Positions 1 through 8,738 of a stretch of DNA of 64,000 bases are shown one piece after another. Under the pieces are notes generated by a model. That model searched no databases. It was given only the letters and a program-made list of their open reading frames with translations, and had not been told where the DNA came from. This DNA is from Curvibacter sp. (lineage in GTDB: Bacteria > Pseudomonadota > Gammaproteobacteria > Burkholderiales > Burkholderiaceae_C): contig REAW01000007.1 in the NCBI GenBank assembly GCA_004293725.1, positions 34,827 to 98,826 on the forward strand, read 5' to 3'. The first letter of the stretch is position 1, and every line of letters begins with the position of its first letter. Position numbers and translations under genes: made by a program.

Positions 1-11
1 GGGCATCCAAC

Positions 12-590
12 TTGAGGGCATTTCTGCCCCTTTTGCTGGCATTCGCCCTGCCGCCTACTTGGGCGCAACACGTGGCTCCTGCAGCTGCAACTACAACCAT
101 GACTGCCCAGGCTGGCGCAGCAGCGGTTCCTGCAGAGCTGATGGCTTACGGAACGGGCTGGCGTGTCAAAGGGTCAGGGCCACTCAAGTTTTTTGGCTTC
201 AAGGCGTATGACGCTACGCTTTGGCTACCAGCTTCTTCCGGGGCTACCTTCAGTTTTACGCAACCCTTGGCGCTGGACATTCTCTACAACACCTATGTCA
301 AAGCATCGGACATCAACAACACGTCGCTGATAGAAATGGCGCGCATCAGTTCGGCTACACCGGAACAAGTCAAGGCATGGTCTACCTTCATGACCAGCCT
401 GTTCGTGGATGTGAAGTCGGGAGACCGGTTGGTGGGAGTGCACGTACCCGCTGGGGGAGCCAGGTTCTTCCTGAATGGTCGCTTGCTGGGTGAAACGCCG
501 GATGCTACTTTCAGCGAGGCTTTCTTTCGCATTTGGCTAGACCCCAAGGCCCGCAAACCTGAGCTGCGCGCGGCCTTGCTCGGCCTGTAG
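12..590 (+). CDS. Chalcone isomerase-like secreted protein (5' end uncertain)
   Basis: The product resembles the bacterial chalcone isomerase-like family, small exported proteins of unknown role that share the flavonoid-enzyme fold but are not known to make flavonoids. The N-terminus is a signal peptide: a hydrophobic run at about residues 3-17 ending in WAQ. The body (about residues 45-190) has the family's G-W-R-V-K-G-S-G followed by a F-F-G-F-K-A-Y-D-A-x-L-W stretch. The first usable start is a TTG, but the frame stays open to the window edge, so the true start may lie a few codons upstream. It ends one base from the convergent DUF3820 gene. The family call is fairly secure; substrate and function are unknown. 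Confidence 0.7.
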   Translation: MRAFLPLLLAFALPPTWAQHVAPAAATTTMTAQAGAAAVPAELMAYGTGWRVKGSGPLKFFGFKAYDATLWLPASSGATFSFTQPLALDILYNTYVKASDINNTSLIEMARISSATPEQVKAWSTFMTSLFVDVKSGDRLVGVHVPAGGARFFLNGRLLGETPDATFSEAFFRIWLDPKARKPELRAALLGL

Positions 591-591
591 C

Positions 592-804
592 TCAGGGCCT
601 GCGCAGGGGTGTGAGCAAATCGCTCAGGCCGTTGTGGTCAATTTCGTGCATGAGCTGCAATAGTTGGCCAATCTCGCCCTTGGGGAAACCCTCGCGGGCA
701 AACCAGTTCAGGTAGTCTCCGGGCAAGTCAGCAATCAGGCGACCTTGGTACTTTCCAAAGGGCATGCAGCGGTCCACCAGCTTTTGCAGGTCTTCGGCCT
801 GCAC
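592..804 (-). CDS. DUF3820 family protein
   Basis: This 70-residue protein matches the DUF3820 pattern: M-P-F-G-K-Y-Q-G near residue 14, then L-P-x-D-Y-L-N-W-F near residue 28. Pseudomonas relatives have been called quorum-sensing-regulated virulence factors, but no biochemical role is established. No signal peptide or membrane segment is visible. The start is a GTG two bases after the yciH stop codon, so it is probably co-transcribed with and translationally coupled to yciH. Confidence 0.8.
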   Translation of the reverse strand: MQAEDLQKLVDRCMPFGKYQGRLIADLPGDYLNWFAREGFPKGEIGQLLQLMHEIDHNGLSDLLTPLRRP

Positions 805-806
805 AA

Positions 807-1172
807 CTAGCCACCCGCCCTTTTCACCTTGAAGCCTTGCGCCTGCAAGAGCTGCATCACCCGCTCAACGTGGTCGCCCTGCACTTCAATCACCCCGTCT
901 TTTACTGTGCCGCCCGAACCACAAGCCGCCTTCAGCTGTTTGCCAAGTGCAACCAACTCAGGCTCCATCAGCGGCACGCCACGTACCAGCGTTACCCCTT
1001 TGCCAGCGCGTCCTTTGGTTTCGCGTAACACGCGCACCACGCCATCGCCTACGGGCCGCTTGGGTGCGTTGCAAGTGCAGCCGGCAATTGCCTGGCGGCA
1101 CACCGGGCAGGTGCGCCCCACCTCCGTAGAGTACACGAGGCCCCCGAGATCGGACAATGAGAGTTTGGCCAT
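807..1172 (-). CDS. yciH: SUI1/eIF1-like translation factor YciH
   Basis: This is the bacterial homologue of eukaryotic initiation factor eIF1 (SUI1 fold), proposed to influence initiation fidelity at the 30S P site. The protein has 121 residues. The C-terminal half (about 50-121) carries the SUI1 core, with R-x-x-K-G-R-A-G-K-G-V-T, then C-G-S-G-G-T-V-K-D-G and I-E-V-Q-G-D-H motifs. The N-terminal part holds a C-P-V-C and C-T-C cysteine cluster that could bind zinc (inference). The frame is open 14 codons upstream, but the M-A-K-L-S-L-S-D-L-G-G start fits the family. DUF3820 follows directly. Confidence 0.88.
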   Translation of the reverse strand: MAKLSLSDLGGLVYSTEVGRTCPVCRQAIAGCTCNAPKRPVGDGVVRVLRETKGRAGKGVTLVRGVPLMEPELVALGKQLKAACGSGGTVKDGVIEVQGDHVERVMQLLQAQGFKVKRAGG

Positions 1173-1267
1173 GGCTTGAAAAGTTGGAAGATTCGCGATT
1201 GGAGATTTTCTCACGGCACTTTGCAGAGAGCATACCCCCTCAGAAACTGAAGCGCGCTCGCAATGTC

Positions 1268-1295
1268 ACTATAAATTTGATAGCAATTTGCGCAA
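1268..1295. repeat. Dispersed intergenic A/T-centred palindrome, copy 1
   Basis: The segment reads CTATAAATTTGATAGCAATTTGCGCA and matches four other intergenic copies at about 2716, 26607, 41351 and 46036. The shared core is two half-sites of the type (A)GCTA and TAGC(A) around an AT-rich centre, followed by a CTTGCGCA-like flank. It lies upstream of the small plus-strand gene at 1358. Confidence 0.5.
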
Positions 1296-1357
1296 CATAG
1301 ACAGGCTCCGTATGCCAAAATGCGTGTTCCATTCACAACACAGGAGTGCAGCGCACC

Positions 1358-1585
1358 ATGAGTCGCCAAAGCCTATGGGCCACCAAAGTGGCAGCCCTGA
1401 TACGGGGTGGCAACAGTCAGGCCGCACTGGCGCAGATCAAAGTCGCCCCCACGGTCAAAGACCTTCAGCAATTGCGCAGCCTGCTCACCACCGAGGGGCT
1501 GCTGATCAAAAACCGACTAGTCGACGACGCTACGGCAGACCAGATCATTGCGCTCTCTGCACCGCGACTGCACCGGTCTCCATGA
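1358..1585 (+). CDS. Small conserved hypothetical protein (75 aa)
   Basis: I do not recognise this family. The product is a short soluble protein, predicted mostly helical, with repeated A/L/Q positions and no signal peptide, cysteines or membrane segment. The chosen ATG follows an AGGAG ribosome-binding site by about 10 bases. The frame also contains an in-frame ATG at 1346, which has no better signal. It stands alone between the yciH pair and nagZ, converging on nagZ with a 13-base gap. Its good ribosome site and compact placement support a real gene; function is unknown. Confidence 0.55.
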   Translation: MSRQSLWATKVAALIRGGNSQAALAQIKVAPTVKDLQQLRSLLTTEGLLIKNRLVDDATADQIIALSAPRLHRSP

Positions 1586-1598
1586 CCGTGTAGGCTGC

Positions 1599-2702
1599 TC
1601 AGGCAATCCAATCCATCGCCTGCATGTAGTCTGGGTGCACCATGAGCGCATCCCAGGCCAATGCGGGAGTAGTGGGCAACAAAGCGCGGCGGCGGGCTTC
1701 ACTGGCATCCAGTGCTTGCCACTGCCCCTTGAGTTGGGCCTCGGTCAACCCTTCTATCAATGCATCCAAGGCCTTGCCGCCGCCTTCGGCGCCGGGTAGC
1801 GACTGGTTGCACAGCAAAACCAAATCGCAGCCAGCATTCAGAGCCGCCATCGCAGCCTCCGTGTAGCTCACTTGTTTGCCGTCTATCAGGCGCGCGCCTG
1901 CCATCGACAGGTCGTCGCTGAATATGGCTCCGGTGAAGCCAAGCTGCCCACGCAGAACGTCATTGAGCCAGGTGCTAGAGAAGCCGGCCGGGCGAGCGTC
2001 CACTTTAGGGTAGATCACATGCGCAGGCATCACGCTACTAGTGACGGTGTTTAGCCACCGGTAGGGGGCTGCATCGTCCGCCAGAATCGCTTTGAGACTG
2101 CGTTTGTCTACCGGAATGTCGGTGTGCGAATCGGCTTTGACAAAACCATGGCCGGGAAAGTGTTTGCCACAATTTCCCATGCCACTTTTGTGCAAGCCGT
2201 GCATCAAGCTTTTGGCTAAGAGGCTCACTACACGGGGATCGCGGGCGAACGAACGGTCACCGATAACGCTGCTTTCTCCATAGTCCAAATCCAGCACCGG
2301 CGTAAAACTCAAGTCCACGCCGCAGGCACGGAGCTCCGCGCCCAATACATAGCCTGTGGCAGTGGCGGCATTGGTGGCGTCGAGTGGCCCCGCCTTTTTT
2401 GCAGACACCGTCGCGGCCGGCTCGCGCATCCACATCTCGCCCAACGCACGCATGGCGGGCAAGTGTGTAAAACCATCGGTCTTAAAACGCTGCACGCGAC
2501 CACCTTCATGGTCCACACAAATCAGCAAGTCCGCCCGTACTTTTTTGATGTCGCGGCACAGCGCGGTGAGTTGCTCACGGCTGCTCCAATTGCGGGCAAA
2601 CAAAATCATGCCGCCGACCAGCGGATGCTTGAGGCGCTGTCGATCCAGCTTGGTGAGACTGGTGCCTGCAATGTCGATGACGAGTGGGGCATGGTGGGTC
2701 AT
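1599..2702 (-). CDS. nagZ: Beta-N-acetylhexosaminidase NagZ
   Basis: NagZ is a cytoplasmic family-3 glycoside hydrolase that removes N-acetylglucosamine from anhydro-muropeptides during peptidoglycan recycling. The 367-residue protein is close to the usual length. The substrate-binding signature K-H-F-P-G-H-G is at residues 180-186, the D-S-H-T-D loop with the catalytic His-Asp pair is near 191, and the nucleophile region F-S-D-D-L-S-M-A-G is at 261-269. An N-terminal V-D-H-E-G-G-R-V segment is near 63. The ATG at 2702 aligns with the family start; an upstream in-frame start adds five residues. Confidence 0.95.
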   Translation of the reverse strand: MTHHAPLVIDIAGTSLTKLDRQRLKHPLVGGMILFARNWSSREQLTALCRDIKKVRADLLICVDHEGGRVQRFKTDGFTHLPAMRALGEMWMREPAATVSAKKAGPLDATNAATATGYVLGAELRACGVDLSFTPVLDLDYGESSVIGDRSFARDPRVVSLLAKSLMHGLHKSGMGNCGKHFPGHGFVKADSHTDIPVDKRSLKAILADDAAPYRWLNTVTSSVMPAHVIYPKVDARPAGFSSTWLNDVLRGQLGFTGAIFSDDLSMAGARLIDGKQVSYTEAAMAALNAGCDLVLLCNQSLPGAEGGGKALDALIEGLTEAQLKGQWQALDASEARRRALLPTTPALAWDALMVHPDYMQAMDWIA

Positions 2703-2715
2703 GGTTAGGGCCTTC

Positions 2716-2750
2716 AATTGCTATGTATTTAGGAGCTACTTGCGCATATT
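2716..2750. repeat. Dispersed intergenic palindrome, copy 2
   Basis: This copy reads CAATTGCTATGTATTTAGGAGCTACTTGCGCATAT in two parts: a TTGCTAT/GAGCTA pair around an AT-rich centre, then CTTGCGCATAT. It lies just upstream of nagZ. The rest of the 250-base gap before 2953 shows no gene or convincing promoter. Confidence 0.55.
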
Positions 2751-2952
2751 TTATGGGCTCCATTGGCACTTTGCTTGCAAAGATCCATTGATATTCTCCA
2801 GCCTTCGGTTTTTCTCCAAGACGCGATCTCAAAGACCTTGCACCGCACCAATTTGTTACAAGTTGCCGCGAATGCTGCTGATAGACTCATTCTCACATTC
2901 GGCCCTCTGCGCGCCGCCCTCCGCTACCGCAACCCGTGAGACACCCCACACC

Positions 2953-3600
2953 GTGTTTGGATTTCTAAAAAAACGCGGACGCAGCGCCCCGATTCCTGCG
3001 GCCCCCATCGAAGCACCCGTGGTGAAGCGCATGGACCTGGACGAACGCAAGGCCTATCGGCGGGAGCGTTTGTACCAATCCATCCGTGAGACATTTTTGT
3101 CCATGGAAGTTGTTTCCCACATGTACCGTTTCAAGGTGATGCCGGTGGACGAGCGGCACCACCGCTTCATTGCCATGATTGATGTTGCCAAGTCGTTTGT
3201 GACAGGCGCTAGCAGCAAAACCAAGAGCTTTGCGGCCATGGAGCAGAGCATGCGTAGCAACACCTACAAACGCTTTGGCGTGCTGATCGACGGAATCTAC
3301 TGGCGGGTGAGCGAAACGGAAGAACAGTTCGAGCGCCATTCGCGTGCCAACGACCCTGCCCGCAGTGATGGATATGAACCAAACCCAGACTTCGCAGGGA
3401 ACCATGTATCCAACGGAACATTGGCACGGGTGGCGGCATACCACGCCATTTCTGCCGAAGAACAAGCCGCATTTATGGAGGCCCTTCAGCGCGGTGCCAC
3501 CCTGCCTGCAGTGCAGGTGGGAGACATGGAATACAAGTCGGATTTGGCGCCACTGGACGGCGGCATCATGATCGGTGGCACCCAGTACGGCAAGTTGTAG
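2953..3600 (+). CDS. Conserved hypothetical protein (215 aa)
   Basis: I do not recognise a named family. From a GTG at 2953 the protein reads V-F-G-F-L-K-K-R-G-R and then a charged region with D-E-R-K-A-Y-R-R-E-R, consistent with a soluble DNA- or protein-binding role (inference only). No signal peptide or membrane helix is evident. The same frame stays open far upstream, with an ATG at 2872, but the sequence before 2953 has the look of a shadow of nagZ and intergenic DNA. No clear ribosome-binding site decides the start. It converges on acpS with a 9-base gap. Confidence 0.6.
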   Translation: MFGFLKKRGRSAPIPAAPIEAPVVKRMDLDERKAYRRERLYQSIRETFLSMEVVSHMYRFKVMPVDERHHRFIAMIDVAKSFVTGASSKTKSFAAMEQSMRSNTYKRFGVLIDGIYWRVSETEEQFERHSRANDPARSDGYEPNPDFAGNHVSNGTLARVAAYHAISAEEQAAFMEALQRGATLPAVQVGDMEYKSDLAPLDGGIMIGGTQYGKL

Positions 3601-3609
3601 CCAGGTGCC

Positions 3610-4005
3610 CTACGGCGTGGTTTCCACCACACAAAAACTGGCAGCGTAGTCAGTCTCGTCCGTTACCGTCACATGCACCTGCAGTGCCTGGGCTTCAAAC
3701 CAGTCTTTCAACACCCCGTGCAACACGATGGTAGGTTTGCCACTGCGCTCATTGGCGATTTCGCAGAGCTTCCAGGTCATGGGCATACGCATGCCCAATC
3801 CAATCGCTTTGCTGAAGGCCTCTTTGGCACTGAAGCGAGTCGCCAGGTAGCGGACGCCGCGCTCTGGCCAACGGGCGCTGCGTGCTTTCCAGGTTGCAAA
3901 TTCGGCGTCCGACAGCACCTTGCTTGCAAAACGGTCACCATGCTTGTCAAGGCTTGCGCGAATGCGCCGCACATCGCAAATATCGGTGCCAATGCCGTAG
4001 ATCAC
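3610..4005 (-). CDS. acpS: Holo-[acyl-carrier-protein] synthase AcpS
   Basis: AcpS transfers 4'-phosphopantetheine from CoA to the serine of acyl carrier protein, activating the acpP product encoded farther along this strand. The 131-residue protein opens with I-Y-G-I-G-T-D-I, the Mg-binding aspartate motif. The second metal/CoA signature, [13 protein letters not shown], lies near residue 60. The start is a GTG at 4005 behind a GGGGAGG ribosome site, 10 bases after the pdxJ stop. The longer open frame upstream overlaps pdxJ and is rejected. pdxJ-acpS is the usual proteobacterial order. Confidence 0.95.
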   Translation of the reverse strand: MIYGIGTDICDVRRIRASLDKHGDRFASKVLSDAEFATWKARSARWPERGVRYLATRFSAKEAFSKAIGLGMRMPMTWKLCEIANERSGKPTIVLHGVLKDWFEAQALQVHVTVTDETDYAASFCVVETTP

Positions 4006-4015
4006 GCGCCTCCCC

Positions 4016-4765
4016 TCACTGACCCAGGCAAGCCAAATACGCCTTGACCGTTGCGTCATAGCCGAGCTCCAAGGCATCTGCAATCAAGGCGTGGCCAATG
4101 GAAACCTCTTGCAGCCCGGGCACCTGGCGGGCAAATGCTGCGAGGTTGTCGCGGTTCAGGTCGTGGCCCGCATTCACGCCTAGCCCCGCGTCCAAAGCGG
4201 CCTGCGCAGCGGCAGCGAAGCGCGCCAATTGGGTCTGCTGCCCGACGCTTCCCCACGCTGCTGCATAGGGCTCTGTGTAAAGCTCGATACGGTCCGCGCC
4301 AACCGCTTTGGCGCCGGCCATGGCGCCAGGATCAGCATCCATGAACAAACTCACCCGCAGACCCAAAGCGTGGGCTTCGGCAATCAAAGGCCGAAGGCGT
4401 TCCGCATCGTCCGGAAAGACCCACCCGTGGTCGCTGGTGAATTGCCCTTCGCTGTCGGGCACAAAGGTCACTTGGTGCACCGGAAGACCACGCAGGCGCA
4501 AGTCGCGTACGCACTCCATCAAGTTGTGAAACGGGTTACCTTCCACATTGAATTCGCGGTCGGGCCAACCTTTCAATAATGTGGCCAAGTCCAGCACATC
4601 GTGGGCGCGAATGTGGCGTGCATCGGGTCGCGGGTGCACGGTAATGCCCGCAGCACCCGCTTGCAAACACAGCAAGGCCGCGCGGGTCACGCTAGGAATG
4701 CCCAGATGGCGGGTATTGCGCACTAGCGCAACTTTGTTGAGGTTGACCGATAAGTGGATAGTCAT
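4016..4765 (-). CDS. pdxJ: Pyridoxine 5'-phosphate synthase PdxJ
   Basis: PdxJ condenses 1-deoxyxylulose 5-phosphate with 3-amino-2-oxopropyl phosphate to give pyridoxine 5'-phosphate, the last ring-closing step of the DXP-dependent vitamin B6 pathway. The 249-residue TIM-barrel protein begins [15 protein letters not shown] and contains H-P-R-P-D-x-R-H-I, E-G-N-P and N-A-G-H-D-L-N motifs of the phosphate and substrate sites. The ATG at 4765 matches family alignments; the upstream open frame overlaps recO and is spurious. It sits between recO (29 bases upstream) and acpS. Confidence 0.96.
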   Translation of the reverse strand: MTIHLSVNLNKVALVRNTRHLGIPSVTRAALLCLQAGAAGITVHPRPDARHIRAHDVLDLATLLKGWPDREFNVEGNPFHNLMECVRDLRLRGLPVHQVTFVPDSEGQFTSDHGWVFPDDAERLRPLIAEAHALGLRVSLFMDADPGAMAGAKAVGADRIELYTEPYAAAWGSVGQQTQLARFAAAAQAALDAGLGVNAGHDLNRDNLAAFARQVPGLQEVSIGHALIADALELGYDATVKAYLACLGQ

Positions 4766-4794
4766 AAGGTTGGGCCACCAAACAAGGGAGGAAA

Positions 4795-5544
4795 TTACAG
4801 GGCCTGAATGTCGATCATCATCTGCCGCGTGCGCAACGTCTTTACGCCGCAATGGTAGTGCAGCAAAGCGCGCAATTGCGGCTTCAACGGACCCATCAGT
4901 TCGGCACACGCGCGCAGTGTGGTGGTGAACGGCGCGTCTGCGCGTATGGCACTGTGCAGACGCAGCCACTGCGCGCCACTCAGGCTGGTGCGGTCTTCCC
5001 CGTGCGCTTGGCGTAGCCCACCTTCGGGTACCAACACGTACTGCACATCAGGCATCAGCGCGCCAAGGGTCATGGTTTGCGCATCCAAGCGGGGCAAAAA
5101 ACCCACTTCGCGCAGCAATAGCAGCTCAAACGTTCGCAGCGCGCCTTGCAGCGCCTCACCATGTTCGCTGGCAATAATTTCTACCACATGGGCATACACA
5201 TCAAACAGCACTGCGTGCGGATCGTCCCGCGCTAGCAGGGTCATCAACAATTCATTGAGGTAGTAGCCCGAAAGCAGCGCGTCGCCCGTGGGCATCACAT
5301 GGCCGCCCTGCCACTCGGCACTGCGCAGCGTGCGAATCTCGGCATCGCCACCATAGGCTACGTGCAGAGGCTGGAGCGGCAACAAAACAGGGCGAAAGCT
5401 GGAGCTGGGCTTCTTCGCACCTTTGGCTACCAGCGCAATGCGCCCGTAGTGGCGGGTAAAAACCTCCAGAATCAGGCTGCTCTCGCTCCAATCGTAGCGG
5501 TGCAGCACATACGCGGGCTCGTCAGAGATGCGTTTGATAGCCAC
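4795..5544 (-). CDS. recO: DNA repair protein RecO
   Basis: RecO is a recombination mediator that works with RecF and RecR to load RecA on SSB-covered single-stranded DNA. The 249-residue protein has the N-terminal OB-fold (about 1-85) with [14 protein letters not shown] and a [10 protein letters not shown] patch. A helical C-terminal domain follows, containing [13 protein letters not shown]. The start is GTG. It follows era after a 100-base spacer holding a palindromic element, and pdxJ follows 29 bases later. Confidence 0.93.
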   Translation of the reverse strand: MAIKRISDEPAYVLHRYDWSESSLILEVFTRHYGRIALVAKGAKKPSSSFRPVLLPLQPLHVAYGGDAEIRTLRSAEWQGGHVMPTGDALLSGYYLNELLMTLLARDDPHAVLFDVYAHVVEIIASEHGEALQGALRTFELLLLREVGFLPRLDAQTMTLGALMPDVQYVLVPEGGLRQAHGEDRTSLSGAQWLRLHSAIRADAPFTTTLRACAELMGPLKPQLRALLHYHCGVKTLRTRQMMIDIQAL

Positions 5545-5554
5545 AGATCAGTGG

Positions 5555-5640
5555 AAGGTTTTGCCGCCGGGCCGCCCCAAGGCAAAACGCGCCCCCATGG
5601 GGGGCAGCGCAGTACACGCAGTGACAAGCGTGGGGGCTAA
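5555..5640. repeat. GC-rich palindromic element between era and recO
   Basis: The spacer contains two nested hairpin units: GCCCCC-ATG-GGGGGC near 5593-5608, and CACGC-agtgacaa-GCGTG near 5616-5634. They are preceded by a CCGCCGGGCCGCCCCAAGG block. From memory this resembles a GC-rich extragenic element common in Comamonadaceae, but I see only one copy here. It could act as a processing or attenuation site between era and recO. Confidence 0.45.
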
Positions 5641-5644
5641 CATT

Positions 5645-6700
5645 TCACTCGTAACCGAAGCTGCGCACGCGCGCTTCGTCATCGGCCCAGCCAGAGCGCA
5701 CCTTCACCCACATCTCCAGAAACACTTTGGCGTCAACCAGCTTTTCCAGCTCCACGCGGGTTTCCATCCCGATGCGCTTGATTCGCTCGCCCTTGTCACC
5801 AATGACCATGGCCTTGTGGGTATCGCGCTCCACCACAATGGTGGCTGCGATGCGCAGCAGGCGCTTTTGGCCTTTTTTCTGCGGCGGCTCTTCTTCAAAC
5901 TTGTCGATGATGACGGTGGAGGTGTAAGGCAATTCATCCCCGGTGAGACGGAACAGTTTTTCACGGACCAACTCACTGGCCAAAAACTTTTCGCTGCGAT
6001 CGGTCAATTCGTCTTCGGCATACCACCAAGCCTGCTCGGGCAGGTACTTCTCACAAATGGCGAGCAAACGGGGAATGTCTTTGGCATTTTTGGCCGACAT
6101 GGGTACAAACTCGGCAAACTTGTGTTTGTCGGTCATGGTTTGCAGCCAAGGCGCTATGTCGCCACGGCGGTGGACGTTGTCCAGCTTGTTGGCAATCAGT
6201 AGCGTGGGAATGTCTTTGCCAAGCAGTGCCAGCACACGTGCGTCGGCAGGCGTAAAGCTGCCAGCCTCCACCACAAACAAAATCAAATCCACATCGGCCA
6301 CGGCACCCTGAACCGCTTTGTTCAATGACTTGTTGAGCGCATTGGCATGCAGGGTCTGAAAACCCGGCGTGTCCACAAACACAAACTGGGTGAGACCTAG
6401 GGTGTGCATGCCGGTAATACGGTGGCGAGTCGTCTGCGCCTTGCGCGAGGTGATGCTGATCTTCTGGCCGACCAGGGCGTTCAACAACGTGGACTTGCCC
6501 ACGTTGGGCTTGCCCACGATGGCCACCAGTCCGCAGCGCTGGCCAGCGCCGTCGGCACCTGGAAGGGCCAACTTGGGCGTGCTCTTGAGCAGGCCTTGCA
6601 GCATGGCATCCAGGTCTTCCTGCACTTCAGGTTTAGAGTCTTTTTGGCCCTTAGCCCCCGTGGATTCTGCGCCAGCAGCTATTTTTTTAGGAGCATTCAT
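5645..6700 (-). CDS. era: GTPase Era
   Basis: Era is an essential GTPase that binds the 3' end of 16S rRNA through a KH domain and assists 30S maturation. The 351-residue protein has G1 G-K-P-N-V-G-K-S at 63-70, G3 D-T-P-G-F, G4 N-K-L-D and a C-terminal type II KH domain with [10 protein letters not shown]. It is about 50 residues longer than typical Era because of an N-terminal Lys/Ala/Glu-rich extension. The ATG overlaps the rnc stop as ATGA, so the extension begins at the coupled start and is probably real. rnc-era-recO is a conserved unit. Confidence 0.95.
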   Translation of the reverse strand: MNAPKKIAAGAESTGAKGQKDSKPEVQEDLDAMLQGLLKSTPKLALPGADGAGQRCGLVAIVGKPNVGKSTLLNALVGQKISITSRKAQTTRHRITGMHTLGLTQFVFVDTPGFQTLHANALNKSLNKAVQGAVADVDLILFVVEAGSFTPADARVLALLGKDIPTLLIANKLDNVHRRGDIAPWLQTMTDKHKFAEFVPMSAKNAKDIPRLLAICEKYLPEQAWWYAEDELTDRSEKFLASELVREKLFRLTGDELPYTSTVIIDKFEEEPPQKKGQKRLLRIAATIVVERDTHKAMVIGDKGERIKRIGMETRVELEKLVDAKVFLEMWVKVRSGWADDEARVRSFGYE

Positions 6701-7383
6701 AGTTTGATCTTTGACTTAATGGTTTGCAGCATGGCCGCCGCAGCCGCCTGCTCTCCGGCCCGGCGCGATCCGCCAATGCCGCGTTCAGACAGGCGGAGTT
6801 CCGGGATCTCGCATTCCACATCAAAACTTTGTTTGTGGGCTGCGCCCAGTGTTCCTACCACGGTGTACACCGGCAACTTCATTTTGCGACCCTGCAGCCA
6901 CTCCTGCAACTCCGTCTTGGGGTCCTTGCCAATGGCCTCCATTTGCGGGTTGATTTCAACCGCCTCAAATAGACGGTGAACCAGTGCCTGCGCTGCAGAA
7001 AAACCGGCGTCCAAGTAAACCGCGCCAATAATCGCCTCTAACGCATCGGCCAAAATGGAAGCGCGCTTGGGACCACCTGAGCGCATTTCGCCCTCCCCAA
7101 GCTTCAGGACGTCTGGCAACCCGAGCCCCAAGGCGATTTGGTGCAGTGTTTCTTGCTTGACCAAATTGGCGCGTACACGGGATAAGTCACCTTCCGGCAA
7201 GGCGCCAAGGCGGGCATAGAGCAAATCAGAAATGGCCAGCCCCAACACCGAGTCCCCCAAAAACTCCAGGCGCTCGTAGTGGTCTGACGAAAAGCTGCGG
7301 TGGGTCAGTGCCCGCGACAACAGGGAAACATTGGAGAACTGGTGCTGCAGGCGCTGCTGCAACGCGATGAAACCATCTGTCAC
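6697..7383 (-). CDS. rnc: Ribonuclease III
   Basis: RNase III cleaves double-stranded RNA, including the 30S rRNA precursor and structured mRNAs. The 228-residue protein has the signature [12 protein letters not shown] near residue 38. The second acidic cluster, [17 protein letters not shown], is near 110. A C-terminal dsRNA-binding domain (about 150-228) contains [14 protein letters not shown]. The start is GTG, one base after the DUF4845 stop, and the end overlaps era by four bases. Confidence 0.96.
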   Translation of the reverse strand: MTDGFIALQQRLQHQFSNVSLLSRALTHRSFSSDHYERLEFLGDSVLGLAISDLLYARLGALPEGDLSRVRANLVKQETLHQIALGLGLPDVLKLGEGEMRSGGPKRASILADALEAIIGAVYLDAGFSAAQALVHRLFEAVEINPQMEAIGKDPKTELQEWLQGRKMKLPVYTVVGTLGAAHKQSFDVECEIPELRLSERGIGGSRRAGEQAAAAAMLQTIKSKIKL

Positions 7384-7384
7384 G

Positions 7385-7738
7385 TTATTTGGATTGCCCG
7401 GTGTACTTGAGCGTCAGAAACGCGGGGCCAACCAGATGAATCTCGCGCTGGTATTCAAATTTGACCACCACTTTATCGCCCTGCTTGCCAACTTCGAGGT
7501 CTTTGCCTTTGATCGAGCTGATGGAGTCGACTTCAGTTTGCTTGTCAAAGATGGCGCGCACTTCCACTACGGACTGGCCCGCTGCTGCGCGTTGCACCGC
7601 TTTTTGCACCGCCAGGAATTCGAGCACGGTAGGAAAAACTTGGGCCGCCACGACTCCACCCATGGCCACGACACCGCCAACGAACAGGAGGCCAATGAAC
7701 GATATACCGCGCTGCTTGGATTTGTTAAGCATTGTCAT
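7385..7738 (-). CDS. DUF4845 family membrane protein
   Basis: This 117-residue protein belongs to the DUF4845 family regularly found between lepB and rnc in beta- and gammaproteobacteria. One N-terminal transmembrane helix (about 10-33), preceded by K-S-K-Q-R-G, resembles a type IV pilin-like anchor. The remainder is a small periplasmic domain. No function is established. The ATG at 7738 or a second ATG two codons later could serve as start. The rnc GTG follows within one base, so the two are likely coupled. Confidence 0.85.
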   Translation of the reverse strand: MTMLNKSKQRGISFIGLLFVGGVVAMGGVVAAQVFPTVLEFLAVQKAVQRAAAGQSVVEVRAIFDKQTEVDSISSIKGKDLEVGKQGDKVVVKFEYQREIHLVGPAFLTLKYTGQSK

Positions 7739-7772
7739 TTTGAATCTCTACCCCTTGGTTTGCGTTGAAATG

Positions 7773-8738
7773 TCAATTGAACCCGCCAATGCGCTTGAGG
7801 TTGCCAAAGTTCATCCAGACAAAGAACGCCTTGCCTACGATGTTCTGGTCTGGCACAAAGCCCCAATAGCGCGAATCCAGTGAATTATCCCGATTGTCGC
7901 CCATCATGAAATAGTGACCTTCTGGCACTTTGCAGGTCACACCCTCGACGGTGTAGCTACATGCTTCATAGCCTTGGAACTTGTCGGCACCGGGCACAAA
8001 CGCAGGGCGGTCTTTGTCATTGAGCACCCGATGCTTCTTATCGCCAAAGGATTCTTCGAAATGTTTGAAGTACTGCATGGCGTCTTCGTCAAAAAACTCC
8101 GGCAATGCTGTGGTCTCCACCACCTGGCCGTTGATGGTCAGGCGCTTGTTCAGGTAGGCCACAGTGTCACCGGGCACACCAACTACCCGCTTGATGTAGT
8201 CCAAGCTGGGCTTGGGTGGGTAACGAAACACTATCACATCCCCACGCTGCGGCTTATTGCCTTCGGTGATTTTGAGGTTGATCACCGGCAAGCGAATGCC
8301 ATAGGTAAATTTATTTACCAAAATCAGATCCCCGACCAACAGGGTTGGAATCATGGAACCTGAAGGAATCTTGAAGGGTTCGAACAAAAAGGAGCGCAGC
8401 AGGAACACCGCAATAATCACCGGGAACAATCCAGCCGTCCAGTCCAACCACCAAGGCTGCATCAGCAATTTGACTTTTGCTTCGCTAATGTCTCCGTCCA
8501 CTTGTGCAATGCCCAGCTTGTTGAGCTCAGCGCGGCGCTGCAGGTCATTGGCTACCAAGGCAGCCACTGCTTTTTGTCGCTGCGGCAAGAAGTAGAAGCG
8601 CTCCGCCAACCAATACACCCCAGTGACTACCGTCGCCAAAAAAAGCAACAAGGCGAAGTTGCCATCAACCACGCCAAAGTACCAAGAGCCCGCGTAAAGC
8701 ACAAATGCCGCAAGTACGGCTGCTGTCAAAGCTTGCAT
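7773..8738 (-). CDS. lepB: Signal peptidase I LepB
   Basis: LepB cleaves signal peptides from exported proteins at the periplasmic face of the inner membrane. The 321-residue protein has two N-terminal membrane segments and a further hydrophobic stretch near residue 100. The catalytic serine lies in S-G-S-M-I-P-T-L-L-V-G-D, the general-base lysine in Y-I-K-R-V-V-G, and the conserved G-D-N-R-D-N-S-L-D-S-R-Y-W-G box is near 290. The start codon shares one base with the lepA stop (TAATG-type junction). lepA-lepB-rnc-era is a classic operon order. Confidence 0.96.
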   Translation of the reverse strand: MQALTAAVLAAFVLYAGSWYFGVVDGNFALLLFLATVVTGVYWLAERFYFLPQRQKAVAALVANDLQRRAELNKLGIAQVDGDISEAKVKLLMQPWWLDWTAGLFPVIIAVFLLRSFLFEPFKIPSGSMIPTLLVGDLILVNKFTYGIRLPVINLKITEGNKPQRGDVIVFRYPPKPSLDYIKRVVGVPGDTVAYLNKRLTINGQVVETTALPEFFDEDAMQYFKHFEESFGDKKHRVLNDKDRPAFVPGADKFQGYEACSYTVEGVTCKVPEGHYFMMGDNRDNSLDSRYWGFVPDQNIVGKAFFVWMNFGNLKRIGGFN

